Shown here in pieces: positions 1 through 9,351 of a stretch of 64,000 nucleotides of DNA (its first letter is position 1; each line of letters starts with the position of its first letter). The notes under the pieces were generated by a model, which saw only the letters and a program-made list of their open reading frames with translations, was not told where the DNA came from and ran no database searches. The position numbers and the translations under genes were made by a program. Source of the DNA: Sipunculus nudus. Taxonomy: Eukaryota > Annelida > Sipuncula > Golfingiida > Sipunculidae. The stretch covers positions 301,001 to 365,000 of the forward strand of contig JAPPUL010000079.1 of the NCBI GenBank assembly GCA_026874595.1, in the 5' to 3' direction.

Positions 1-612
1 CCTCACCTTCTCCTTATCATTCTCATATCTTAACTTCTTATACCCCTCCTGCTTCTTTAACACATTATAAAATTCTAAAAGCTCACTCTCTTTTATTTCA
101 CTACCACCTTCAGCCCACAAACCCAGCTTCTTACCCATATAAGTTTGTACTCTAAGCTGTTTTTTTACAAATTCTATCTCCTCTTTACTAGCTCTTTCCT
201 TAAAATATTTCTCCGCTTGCGCCAACATGTGATACTTTTCTAAGAACACTAGTACAAAACTAAGTTTGTCTTCCGATTTATTTGTTTCTGATCGGTACTT
301 CTTATACTTTTCCTCAAATTCTAAGACGCTTACCTCATCCCCTCCCATATTCAATACCCATTCCGTGTCTCCTTTGCCCTCTTGCTGCTCAGTTGCCACC
401 CCTTTTAACATTTTACTTCTTGAAAGCAATCCTTCATTTATTTCCTCTATATATTCATCTACTTTAAGCTTTACACTAACTCCTTCCCCTTTCTTAAACC
501 TTTCCTCCTCTCCGCCGCTTGAAGAACAATTTGTAATGAATATCACTAATAATACCCATGCCTTAATTAACAATCTCTTCTTGAGCTTATCCTCTAAAAC
601 CATTTTCAACAT
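1..612 (-). CDS. Lipoprotein, possibly SurA/PrsA-like (C-terminus cut by window edge)
   Basis: The reading frame is open from the ATG at 612 to the window edge (204 codons) with no stop, so the C-terminus is missing. The N-terminus has basic residues, a hydrophobic stretch and a lipobox ending FITNC, followed by serines and glycines; this indicates a lipoprotein anchored on the outer face of a membrane. The part after residue 70 is charged and helical and has a short stretch resembling the SurA N-terminal pattern (a beta-turn followed by F..KY). I infer a possible periplasmic chaperone or peptidyl-prolyl isomerase; the catalytic part is not visible. The start is supported by a GGAG ribosome binding site a few bases upstream, itself within a 13-bp tandem duplication. 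It lies downstream of mfd and another exported protein. Confidence 0.6.
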   Translation of the reverse strand, partial: MLKMVLEDKLKKRLLIKAWVLLVIFITNCSSSGGEEERFKKGEGVSVKLKVDEYIEEINEGLLSRSKMLKGVATEQQEGKGDTEWVLNMGGDEVSVLEFEEKYKKYRSETNKSEDKLSFVLVFLEKYHMLAQAEKYFKERASKEEIEFVKKQLRVQTYMGKKLGLWAEGGSEIKESELLEFYNVLKKQEGYKKLRYENDKEKVR

Positions 613-636
613 TTACTCTCCTTATTTACTCTCCTT
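611..636 (-). repeat. 13-bp tandem duplication carrying the ribosome binding site
   Basis: Two identical 13-bp copies (611-623 and 624-636) read AAGGAGAGTAAAT on the minus strand. The copy next to the lipoprotein gene contributes its Shine-Dalgarno sequence and the first bases of its ATG; the second copy places another AAGGAG 13 bases upstream. Confidence 0.85.
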
Positions 637-646
637 ACTTTAAAAC

Positions 647-1801
647 CTAATTAATACCCTTCAAAATCTCTGCTTCTATCCTATCTGCTTGTGTTTCAAA
701 ATACTTTTCGCTTACCTTTACTTTTTCTCGCAACTTTAACTTTTCCAAATATTTATCTTGTGCCTCTTCTACCTTGTTCATGTAATCCTTTCTTCTTTCT
801 GCTTTTTTACCTCTCCCCTTTGGTATCTTAACCCCCCCTATTACCTCCTTCATTAGATGATATAACGATATCGACCTTACCTGTACCCAATTTATAAACT
901 CTTTTGCTCCCTCTTCAGTATAATATCCTTCTCGAAGGCAATATCTAAAGCTTAATTCCATTACCTTTATTGTTGATAATAAATAGTCTGTTTGCTTTTC
1001 TACATCTATTCCATCCCCACCCAAACCATACGAGCCTAGGCTCTTTATATGAAAATCTATTACGCCAAGTGTTTCTTTTAAACTTACTATCTGTTCATCT
1101 ATCTTTAATATCCAATATTTATTGCCTCCTTCTATAACCTCTACTTTACTAAGCTCGCCTGACAAGTAACTCTTTAGTACACCTCGATTTACCCTTATAC
1201 TACTAGATAGACGCTCAAGCACTAACTCTTTTGTTAATTCTTCTTGTAATCTATTTGAAGTATAAAACCTTTTAAGCTCTACTAAATCTACTTTATCCAC
1301 AGCCCCTCCAGCAGCCAATCCATTTGAACCTCTCATATGCTTTTTATAATATTCTTTAAGTTCTATTTTATCTTTTGGGACTTTTATCTTTGGCATTAGA
1401 TGTTTGTGCATATGGTATTGATTTAAGCCCATCTTAAAAAAACTTTTTATCAAATCCTTACCTTCTTCTCCTTGAAAAAACGACCCTTTAAGCGCTTCTT
1501 TATAGGTTAATTTGTTGTTTATTATTCGTTCCAATATCTCCTTCTTAAACCTTTTTGATTCCGATTTAAGTTCTACCACTGCTTTTGAAGCCCCTCCAAA
1601 CGACAGGACTTCTAAAAAGACTTTGTACTCCTTTTCAAAATACTTTGATTCATACGCCTCTTTATCTATTATATAGACCCAACTACCATCATCTGCCCTC
1701 TCTACACCGTGGGTCTTATCTACAACAAATATAAATAAGCCATAAATCAATAATTGTAGTACTTGTAATAGAATAGAATTACTTCTACTTTTTATCCGCA
1801 T
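647..1801 (-). CDS. Exported protein of unknown function, possibly SurA-like
   Basis: This 384-residue protein begins with basic residues and a hydrophobic segment (about residues 10-27) that looks like a signal peptide or single anchor. There is no obvious lipobox cysteine. The remainder is rich in Lys, Glu and Leu and appears helical, with a Y..KEYK..LE stretch recalling SurA-type chaperones. No catalytic motif is visible. It lies between mfd (20 bp upstream) and a lipoprotein gene (34 bp downstream), all on the minus strand, so the three are probably cotranscribed. Spirochaetes commonly have PPIase/chaperone genes near mfd, but that is context only; the function stays open. Confidence 0.55.
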   Translation of the reverse strand: MRIKSRSNSILLQVLQLLIYGLFIFVVDKTHGVERADDGSWVYIIDKEAYESKYFEKEYKVFLEVLSFGGASKAVVELKSESKRFKKEILERIINNKLTYKEALKGSFFQGEEGKDLIKSFFKMGLNQYHMHKHLMPKIKVPKDKIELKEYYKKHMRGSNGLAAGGAVDKVDLVELKRFYTSNRLQEELTKELVLERLSSSIRVNRGVLKSYLSGELSKVEVIEGGNKYWILKIDEQIVSLKETLGVIDFHIKSLGSYGLGGDGIDVEKQTDYLLSTIKVMELSFRYCLREGYYTEEGAKEFINWVQVRSISLYHLMKEVIGGVKIPKGRGKKAERRKDYMNKVEEAQDKYLEKLKLREKVKVSEKYFETQADRIEAEILKGIN

Positions 1802-1821
1802 CCTTTTTCTCGCTTTTATTC

Positions 1822-4800
1822 TTACTTTCCTAATTTTACCAATATTTCCTTTACCACTTCTATCTTATCTTCTAGCTCAAGACCATTTACGCTTATATAA
1901 AGATAATTACTTTTTTGGGGATCTATTTTAATTATATCTTTTGAATCTGTTGCAAGCTCTACTATATTTTCTACCTTCAATAACTTCCCTCCTCCATTAA
2001 ATATTAACAATACCTCCCCACCCCTCTCCACTATCGATTCTATACCCAATGCCTTACCTCTTACCTTAAGCTCGCATTCCTTTAACAACATCTTTACACA
2101 CTCAGGCAGTTTACCAAATCTATCCTCAAATTCATCCCTTATTCTCAAAATATCCCCCTCCTCCCCTACCTCCATTATCTTCTTATATAACTCTATCTTT
2201 TGTCTTTCGTCTGATATATACTCATCCGGGATAAATGTCTCATGATTTAAATCTATGTATACATCCCCAACTGATACATCTATACCAAGCTCTCCTTTGC
2301 TTTCAAGCTCTTTTATCGCATTATCTAATAACTTGCAGTATAACTCAAAGCCTATACTCATTATACTCCCGCTTTGTTCAACCCCAAGTACGTTACCTGC
2401 ACCTCGAAACTCCATGTCTTTCATCGCTATCTTAAAACCACTGCCCAAATCTGTATACTCATTTATCACTGATAAGCGCTTTTGGGCTATCTCGCTTAGT
2501 GCCCTGTCTTGGGGATAAAATAAATAGCAATACGCTTTTCTCCCCCCTCGTCCCACTCGCCCCCTCAACTGGTATAATTGTGCAAGCCCTAAAGTGTCTG
2601 CCCTGTCTATTAGTATTGTGTTTGCATTTGGTATGTCTATTCCTGATTCTAATATCGTTGTGCTTACTAGTATGTCGTATCTTCTCTCTATAAAATCTAG
2701 CAATACCTTCTCTACCTCATCCTCATCCATTTGTCCATGTACAACGCATACCCTAACTCCATCTACCAATCCATTTATAAATCTGGCAAAACTCTTTATG
2801 TGTTTTATCCTGTTATATATGAAAAATACTTGTCCTTCTCGCGATATCTCTCTTTCTACTGCGTCCTTTATTATCTCTTCATTAAATTCTGTTGTGTAGG
2901 TTTCTATCGGACTCCTGCTATCTGGTGGCGTGTCTATTATACTCATATTCCTTACTTTTATCAACGACATGTGTAAGGTCCTCGGTATCGGAGTTGCTGA
3001 CATCGATAGCACATCTACTCCCGTTCTAAGTCGTTTTATCGCTTCTTTATGACGTACTCCAAAACGTTGTTCTTCATCTATTACCAATAAGCCTAGGCGC
3101 AAGAATTCTACGTCCTTTGATACCATTCTATGTGTTCCAATTACTATGTCCACTTCCCCGCTTCTTAACCCCTCTAATATCTCCCTTTGTTCCTTCTTAC
3201 TCTGTACTCGCGACAACATCCTTATCTTTACAGGGTATAACTCAAATCTACTAATCATCGTTCTATAATGTTGTTCGCATAATATCGTGGTCGGAACCAA
3301 ATATGCAACCTGACGTCCTGACATTACCGCTTTGAATGCTGCCCTAAGCGATACCTCCGTCTTGCCAAAACCTACGTCTGCGCATATTAGCCTATCCATA
3401 ATCTCTACCTTCTCCATATCCTCTTTTATCTCTTTTACCGCTTTTAGTTGATCTGGAGTCTCCTCATATTCAAAACCATATTCAAACTCGTATTGCCACT
3501 TTGTATCTCCCCCAAATGCATACCCTTTTATGCTCTTTCGCTTTGCGTATAAATTTAACAGATCCTTTGCTATCTCCTCTATCTCCTTCTTTACTTGGGC
3601 TTTCCGTTTTTCCCATCTATTACTTCCCAGTTTGTCAAGTCTTACTTTATCTCCTGAGGCCCCTATGTACTTTTGTACCAGGTTTAATTGCTCAACCGGT
3701 ACATACAACTTCTCAGCTTCTGCATACTCCAATAGCAAGCTGTCCTTTTGCTTGCCAAGCACTTCTACCATCTCTATCCCAAGATAACGACCTATACCAT
3801 AATTTATATGTACTACTATGTCTCCTTTATTTAAATCATAAAAACTCTCTATTGGACTTGAGCTTACCTTCTTTAACCGCCTCCTTAAACTCCTGCTACG
3901 TCCGAATATCTCTCTATCTAATATTACAAGCGTCTTACTCTCTCCTATAAATCCAAACCCTCCCGCAATATCTCCTACACATATTTTAATCCCCCCTTCC
4001 CCCAATTCAGACCCTGCGTTCCCTACGTTAGCTACATCTTCACTCTCATCCTCTAAAGCCGGTTCTAAATCTCTTAATACATCATATAGGCGTCTGGCAT
4101 GACCTTTATGCGGGGCTAGTATGTATATTGTATAGCCCTCTTCTAATACTTTTTTCTTTATCCTTTCCTTGAATACCGATACCGTTCCTAGATACGCTTC
4201 CGTTGAACTTGTCTTTATATCATAATATTTTATCTTCTCATTAGAACTTGAAGCTTTTAAACTTACATCCTTTCCCACATCCTTTCCCATATCCTCCTTG
4301 CCCTTCATAAATGGAAATTCGCTTATGTATAACTTGTTCTTTAACCGCTCCTTTTGAGCCTCATACCTTTCGTACATACTCGAAGGCAACGCTTTTAGCC
4401 TTACTTTTGTTCCTTCTCTATATTCCCTATTATAAAGCCTTTCACATTCTGCATATAGTTCCTCCCCGCGCTTTCTAAGCTCTACTTCCTCATTTAAGAC
4501 AAATACGCTCCTATCCATATCTATATAATCTAGTAACGTACTTTTTTCACTATAGAAAAACGGTAATAGCTGCTCTACTCCTTGAAAATATTCACGAGAC
4601 TTTATCTTCGATAGTATCTTTTCTACTTCCCCATTATACTCCTCTCGCCCTCCATACGCACTTTTAATACTACGTTGGGCTTCTAATACACTCTCTTGCG
4701 TGAAGATTAATTCTCGCTGAGGTAATATCTCCACATACGATAACTTCTTTGCCCTATTTGACCTTTGACTTACTACATCAAATACCCTTATTGTCTCTAT

Positions 4801-5451
4801 TATATCATCGTTTAACTCTATCCTTACCGGATTGCTATACGATGAGGGATATATATCTATTATCCCGCCTTTAATCGAAAAACTACCCGGCCCCTCAACT
4901 TTGCTCTCTTTTGTATAACCAAGCTCGATTAAACCAGCTAAAGTCCTTTTATACTCAAACTTCTCGTTTACTTTTAGCTTTATATACTCTCCAGAAAAGA
5001 CTTTCTTCGGGATTATCCTCTTTAATATGTTTACTACCGGAGTTACTACTACGCTCTGCGATTCATACAATAAATTATGTAATACCTCAATACGCGTGTG
5101 TACTATATCATAAAACGGTGAGCGACCTTCGTAAGGCAATATCTCCCAAGATGGGAAATAATATATTTTACCAAAACCTCTTTTCCCTCTCCCTTTTTTC
5201 CCTACCCCTTGGAAGCTTAATAAGTCTTCGTATATACGTTGTGCTTTCTCTGCTGTTTTTGTCACTACTACAAAGTTTTTATCTGTTTCTAAAAATAACT
5301 TCGAGATTACTAAACTACCTGCACTACTATATATATTCCCAAGCCTTATGTCAAATCCATCCCCCTCAACACCTCCCAATCCCATAATAGCTTCTTTAAG
5401 GCTTTTGTATTCTGAGTCAACTATACGCTCGTTTATACCTTCTATCCACAC
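1822..5451 (-). CDS. mfd: Transcription-repair coupling factor Mfd
   Basis: The 1209-residue length fits Mfd, the ATP-dependent translocase that removes stalled RNA polymerase and recruits UvrA to lesions. The N-terminal third resembles the UvrB-like module (YFPSWEILPYE near residue 95). The RNA-polymerase-interaction segment (KGDIVVHINYGIGRY) lies near residue 540. The RecG-like motor has Walker A GFGKTEVS near 695, the DEEQRFGV box near 790, the SATPIPRTL motif after it, and the QLRGRVGRGG box further on. The C-terminal TRCF domain follows. It starts 5 bp after malQ ends, so the two are likely in one transcript. Confidence 0.97.
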   Translation of the reverse strand: MWIEGINERIVDSEYKSLKEAIMGLGGVEGDGFDIRLGNIYSSAGSLVISKLFLETDKNFVVVTKTAEKAQRIYEDLLSFQGVGKKGRGKRGFGKIYYFPSWEILPYEGRSPFYDIVHTRIEVLHNLLYESQSVVVTPVVNILKRIIPKKVFSGEYIKLKVNEKFEYKRTLAGLIELGYTKESKVEGPGSFSIKGGIIDIYPSSYSNPVRIELNDDIIETIRVFDVVSQRSNRAKKLSYVEILPQRELIFTQESVLEAQRSIKSAYGGREEYNGEVEKILSKIKSREYFQGVEQLLPFFYSEKSTLLDYIDMDRSVFVLNEEVELRKRGEELYAECERLYNREYREGTKVRLKALPSSMYERYEAQKERLKNKLYISEFPFMKGKEDMGKDVGKDVSLKASSSNEKIKYYDIKTSSTEAYLGTVSVFKERIKKKVLEEGYTIYILAPHKGHARRLYDVLRDLEPALEDESEDVANVGNAGSELGEGGIKICVGDIAGGFGFIGESKTLVILDREIFGRSRSLRRRLKKVSSSPIESFYDLNKGDIVVHINYGIGRYLGIEMVEVLGKQKDSLLLEYAEAEKLYVPVEQLNLVQKYIGASGDKVRLDKLGSNRWEKRKAQVKKEIEEIAKDLLNLYAKRKSIKGYAFGGDTKWQYEFEYGFEYEETPDQLKAVKEIKEDMEKVEIMDRLICADVGFGKTEVSLRAAFKAVMSGRQVAYLVPTTILCEQHYRTMISRFELYPVKIRMLSRVQSKKEQREILEGLRSGEVDIVIGTHRMVSKDVEFLRLGLLVIDEEQRFGVRHKEAIKRLRTGVDVLSMSATPIPRTLHMSLIKVRNMSIIDTPPDSRSPIETYTTEFNEEIIKDAVEREISREGQVFFIYNRIKHIKSFARFINGLVDGVRVCVVHGQMDEDEVEKVLLDFIERRYDILVSTTILESGIDIPNANTILIDRADTLGLAQLYQLRGRVGRGGRKAYCYLFYPQDRALSEIAQKRLSVINEYTDLGSGFKIAMKDMEFRGAGNVLGVEQSGSIMSIGFELYCKLLDNAIKELESKGELGIDVSVGDVYIDLNHETFIPDEYISDERQKIELYKKIMEVGEEGDILRIRDEFEDRFGKLPECVKMLLKECELKVRGKALGIESIVERGGEVLLIFNGGGKLLKVENIVELATDSKDIIKIDPQKSNYLYISVNGLELEDKIEVVKEILVKLGK

Positions 5452-5456
5452 CCGCT

Positions 5457-7475
5457 TTAAGCCCTTCCTTTTGCCCTTAGCTCTTCCAACTTCTCTAAAA
5501 GCTCCGCATTATCTTTTACAAACGCTTTCCCTCTCCCCTTTATCGCATTTTCCAATATCTTTGGTAAATCTATAACTCCTAATCCTTCTACATGATCTTT
5601 ACTAAAATCATTTGCCTTTACTATATGTTCACTACGTAATCTAAGTGTCCAGTTGCTTTTACTTACACTCGAGGGCATGTTATATCTCTCCTTATACTTA
5701 AACATATCTGTAAACATAATTTGTACATTCTCAGACTCACTAAAAAGTAATTCTGATAGCTTTAAATCTACCATCTCATTTATATCCTCTGATAAAGAAC
5801 TTAGTATAGCTTCTCTTAGCCCTTCTCCCTCTATAGCAATATTTAAATCCTCACAAAGCATCCTTGCATGCTTTTTCCTATCTTCTATACTCATACTTTC
5901 AAAAAAACCTATTAATGTGTCATTATCATGCGTCCCCGCTATTATCCAATCCTTTTTAGATACGTTTTTGCCTCTGTATATATGTTCTTTATCTTCTGGA
6001 TTTACAAACGCTGTTAGGCGTATACCCCCCAAACCATATCTCTCCATTACTTTAATTACAGGATACGTCAGCGTTCCAAGATCTTCGCATATTAGTTCAT
6101 AATCACTACCATGTATCTCTTGTCCTGATGAAAAGATTATCTCAAGTAATTGCCCATACCTTTTTACCTCACCTTCAGCTAAATTTGATACCCGCATCTC
6201 GTCCCATCTCTCTTTACAATCTTCTATCTTACTCTCATTTATATGAGAATAACAACTTAACTCAATATCCTCTGGGGAGGAATATAACCGCCCCCCATTT
6301 ACACTCCCTCCATCTCCTTCCCCCGCCTTGTATACCCATGGATCTATTAACCCTATTATATGATCTATTCTAACCCCTACACTATCTTTGAATATTCTTA
6401 GAAACTTACGACGCAAAAACTCCCCTCCTTCTCCAAGTTGCCTCACCAGCCCATCCCTATCCCCAGATACAGCAATTTCTCCATTAACAAAAATCTTACC
6501 AGGATCTAAAACCGGAAATCCCCAGGCTTGCCCCTTATCAGAAAAATAATCCGGCGGCACTCCCATACTATAGCCTTCCAAAAATATCTCCTGATTTGAC
6601 CATATGTCCATATTTGAAGGCGATACTTGACTGTCTCCAAATATTTTTATCCCTTCCTCTTTTGCATACTTTGTAAATTTAGCACTTTGTTTGCTCTCTA
6701 TATACTGTATGAAATAATAAAAGTCTAGCTCCTCCCTATATTTAGCCTCTATAGCACTTAAATGACCTTCTAATACCCCATCTTGTCCTCTACCACGAAG
6801 CTTTGCTCTTACTACCTTACCAAGTTCCTTGTCCTCCTCCCCCCAGCCATACTTCCAATCATCACTTCCATTCTTTAGGCTTAATACGTAATATAATCCA
6901 TCTGAATATAAATAATCTATATTGCTTTTTACAAATTCTTTATACTCCCCCTCAAGATTGAAAAGCCTCTCCCCCTCTTCTTTTGCTCCTCCTAACCCAT
7001 CCCGCTTAACCTTAGTAAGCTTCCTTTTAAACTCTTTATAAGCTTCCTTTAAGGCACTTATATATTCATCATATGCATACTCATAGCTAATCCTATCTGG
7101 GCTTTCTTTAGGCTTTCCTCTTACTATATCTTCGAAAATCTCACCCTTAAGAAGACTACACCAGGACTCTCTTGTTAAAGCATATAAATCTATTAATAGA
7201 AAATGTCTTGAGAATATACTACTTCTGTAGGGAGATGCGTCCCCCTTGCTAGTTAGCCCTTTCGGCGTCAACTGTAGAGCGTTTATTCCATACCCTTTTA
7301 AAAATAATAGGAAATCTCGGGCGCTTTTTGTGTAGGGTGAGCCCACTCCTGTATCACGTTCTTTGCTTATTGGAAACGATAAACAGGGCATGATTAATAC
7401 CATATTCTTCTTCCCAAGTGCTTTCAAACTTAAAGAACATAAATTCTTATGCTCACAATAATAACTATTATCCAT
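5457..7475 (-). CDS. malQ: 4-alpha-glucanotransferase (amylomaltase, GH77)
   Basis: The 672-residue protein is a family GH77 disproportionating enzyme that transfers alpha-1,4-glucan segments, used in maltodextrin or glycogen metabolism in the cytoplasm. The three expected acidic sites are present: the nucleophile Asp in RIDHIIGL near residue 369, the acid/base Glu in CEDLGTLT near 460, and the transition-state Asp in AGTHDNDT near 510. The N-terminal PWSFPISK-type start of the family is partly recognisable, and the protein is somewhat longer than typical bacterial MalQ (about 500-550), with inserts between 150 and 260. The product should be cytosolic. Next gene downstream is mfd at 5 bp. Confidence 0.93.
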   Translation of the reverse strand: MDNSYYCEHKNLCSLSLKALGKKNMVLIMPCLSFPISKERDTGVGSPYTKSARDFLLFLKGYGINALQLTPKGLTSKGDASPYRSSIFSRHFLLIDLYALTRESWCSLLKGEIFEDIVRGKPKESPDRISYEYAYDEYISALKEAYKEFKRKLTKVKRDGLGGAKEEGERLFNLEGEYKEFVKSNIDYLYSDGLYYVLSLKNGSDDWKYGWGEEDKELGKVVRAKLRGRGQDGVLEGHLSAIEAKYREELDFYYFIQYIESKQSAKFTKYAKEEGIKIFGDSQVSPSNMDIWSNQEIFLEGYSMGVPPDYFSDKGQAWGFPVLDPGKIFVNGEIAVSGDRDGLVRQLGEGGEFLRRKFLRIFKDSVGVRIDHIIGLIDPWVYKAGEGDGGSVNGGRLYSSPEDIELSCYSHINESKIEDCKERWDEMRVSNLAEGEVKRYGQLLEIIFSSGQEIHGSDYELICEDLGTLTYPVIKVMERYGLGGIRLTAFVNPEDKEHIYRGKNVSKKDWIIAGTHDNDTLIGFFESMSIEDRKKHARMLCEDLNIAIEGEGLREAILSSLSEDINEMVDLKLSELLFSESENVQIMFTDMFKYKERYNMPSSVSKSNWTLRLRSEHIVKANDFSKDHVEGLGVIDLPKILENAIKGRGKAFVKDNAELLEKLEELRAKGRA

Positions 7476-7517
7476 TTCTTAATGCCTTTGCTTTATATTC
7501 ATCTTTCCTTTATATTT

Positions 7518-7523
7518 TATAAT
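7518..7523 (+). promoter_or_regulatory. Possible -10 box for hemW
   Basis: TATAAT lies about 50 bases before the ATG at 7575, in the gap between malQ and hemW. No good -35 hexamer is seen 16-18 bases upstream. It favours the internal hemW start over an upstream one. Confidence 0.3.
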
Positions 7524-7574
7524 CTATTAATACTAATTTATAAAATACCATCTAAAAAAAAGTGTTGCCCATTT

Positions 7575-8744
7575 ATGACCAATTATAAAAATAATATTCC
7601 CGCTTTATACATTCATATCCCTTTTTGTGATACCAAATGTATCTATTGCGACTTCTTTACTCTAAACAATTCCAAAAATTATAATATTAACAATACCTTC
7701 TCTGCATTTACTAAAGCCATTATTAAAGAAATTGTCCTCTATAAACAACAATATCCCAACATAAAACTTAAATCCGTTTATATCGGCGGCGGCACTCCTT
7801 CTTTACTTCCTATCCCTTTTATCAAAGATATTTTATCTGCCATCAATAACGCTTTTATTACACCTAACAAAAACTCCCTCCCCGAATTCACCATCGAATG
7901 CAATCCTAACTGCATCTGTAAAGACAAACTTATTTTATACAAAGATTTTAATATTAATAGAATTAGCCTAGGTTGTCAGTCCCTCCAAGATAACATCTTA
8001 AATATTATCGGGAGAAATACTAACAGAAAAGAAATTATTCAAAAGTATAACCTTATTAGAACCATAAACTTCAGATCTGTTAATATCGACCTCATTTATG
8101 GACTGCCTTCACAAACTTTTAAACAATATAAAAACGATTTAATCGATATTATAAAAGAACAGCCCGACCATTTGTCCATTTATGAACTAACTTTTAATAA
8201 GCATCTTAATAAAAATATAAAACTATTTGATTTGTCTACTCCATCCGAAATCTCACTCATTAAACAATATCTTTTTACCCAATTTTATACCAACAAAAAT
8301 AACTATCATTCTTACGAAGTCTCTAATTTCGCCAAATACGGACACAAATCTATTCATAACTCCTCTTATTGGGAACAAAAAAATTATATAGGTATCGGCC
8401 CCTCTGCTGTTGGCACCATTCATAATGTTAGATATACCAATACAGCTGATATTAAAAATTATATCAATTCCCTTCTTCAAAATAATAAATTACCCGTCGC
8501 TAATTCCAAAAGACTTAAACCTGATACCATATTAAAAGAAATGATTATGCTATCTCTTAGGACTTCAAAAGGAATTAATTTATCTAAAAAACATACTGAT
8601 TCATCTTGGTATCCCGATTTTAAAAAGAAAGTTTATAGTTTAGTTGAGAATAATCTACTGACCCTCTCTCATGATGGTTTAAATATAAAAGCAACACCTA
8701 GAGGGAAAATACTATTAAATCAAGTTATTATTGCTTTAATCTGA
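7575..8744 (+). CDS. hemW: HemW, radical SAM heme chaperone (HemN-like)
   Basis: From the ATG at 7575 the protein is 389 residues, the usual HemW length. The radical SAM motif CxxxCxxC is at Cys18, Cys22 and Cys25, followed by the YIGGGTPSLL box that contacts SAM. HemW proteins, once annotated as oxygen-independent coproporphyrinogen oxidases, bind heme and deliver it to acceptors; the CxxxCxxCDFF form with the phenylalanines is typical of HemW rather than true HemN. The frame stays open up to 7449, but that extension is hydrophobic, overlaps malQ and is not family sequence. The gene sits on the minority strand; the coding strand is G-poor, and Asn, Ile and Lys are frequent. It overlaps the end of tsaC by 9 bp, tail to tail. 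Confidence 0.93.
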   Translation: MTNYKNNIPALYIHIPFCDTKCIYCDFFTLNNSKNYNINNTFSAFTKAIIKEIVLYKQQYPNIKLKSVYIGGGTPSLLPIPFIKDILSAINNAFITPNKNSLPEFTIECNPNCICKDKLILYKDFNINRISLGCQSLQDNILNIIGRNTNRKEIIQKYNLIRTINFRSVNIDLIYGLPSQTFKQYKNDLIDIIKEQPDHLSIYELTFNKHLNKNIKLFDLSTPSEISLIKQYLFTQFYTNKNNYHSYEVSNFAKYGHKSIHNSSYWEQKNYIGIGPSAVGTIHNVRYTNTADIKNYINSLLQNNKLPVANSKRLKPDTILKEMIMLSLRTSKGINLSKKHTDSSWYPDFKKKVYSLVENNLLTLSHDGLNIKATPRGKILLNQVIIALI

Positions 8745-9338
8745 CTTTAGTAGCTTCTGTGGGACTTGGTACTTGCCTTGCCTTAGTATTTTATATGGCC
8801 TTTTTGATATGTCTAATATTGTTGAGGCTTTCCCTTCTTGTAGACGAATATCATCCTTTATCACGCATAAATCAATTTGTCCTGCATAATCCTCTTCTGC
8901 CGCTTCCTTTATACTTTCTCGATTATAATTGAAACTTGTTGATATTATCGGTTTGCCAAACTCTCTTAAAAGTTCAGTCAAAAATGAATTGCTTGGTATT
9001 CTAACTGCTATTGTCTTTTCATTATATAAATTAGAATAGGCATTTTCAATAACTAGTGTAAGTGGTGCTGGTAATAAATCCTGTATTTCTTTTGATATGA
9101 CTTGTTTTGAGACCTTAAGCAAGGCAGCTATATCTTCTACAAGAATTATATAGCTTTTAGTCAATGGACGAGACTTTATAATAGATATCTTATCTCTTGC
9201 GGCTTTATTAAAGTAGTCTGACGATAGGCCATATATTGTATCTGTTGGAATAACTATTACTTTCCCTTCTTCTAGCGCCTCAATACAGTTATTTACTACA
9301 CTTTCTACATTTGTATCTAATAAATTAACACTCTGCAT
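8736..9338 (-). CDS. tsaC: Threonylcarbamoyl-AMP synthase (TsaC/Sua5/YrdC family)
   Basis: The 200-residue protein is a stand-alone YrdC domain, which makes threonylcarbamoyl-AMP from Thr, bicarbonate and ATP for the t6A37 modification of tRNAs. Family features seen are the PTDTIYGLS box near residue 32, the KSRP motif near 54, PAPLTLVI near 90, and the VRIPSN...STSFN region. It is the short TsaC form, lacking the C-terminal Sua5 domain. It follows the membrane-anchored helix-turn-helix gene by 13 bp and may be the last gene read through from the flagellar run. Confidence 0.93.
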   Translation of the reverse strand: MQSVNLLDTNVESVVNNCIEALEEGKVIVIPTDTIYGLSSDYFNKAARDKISIIKSRPLTKSYIILVEDIAALLKVSKQVISKEIQDLLPAPLTLVIENAYSNLYNEKTIAVRIPSNSFLTELLREFGKPIISTSFNYNRESIKEAAEEDYAGQIDLCVIKDDIRLQEGKASTILDISKRPYKILRQGKYQVPQKLLKSD

Positions 9339-9351
9339 AAAACACTTAACA

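Noticed and set aside
7449-7574. Upstream extension of hemW
   Set aside because: It overlaps the malQ start, codes for a hydrophobic string unlike HemW, and a -10-like TATAAT lies within it.
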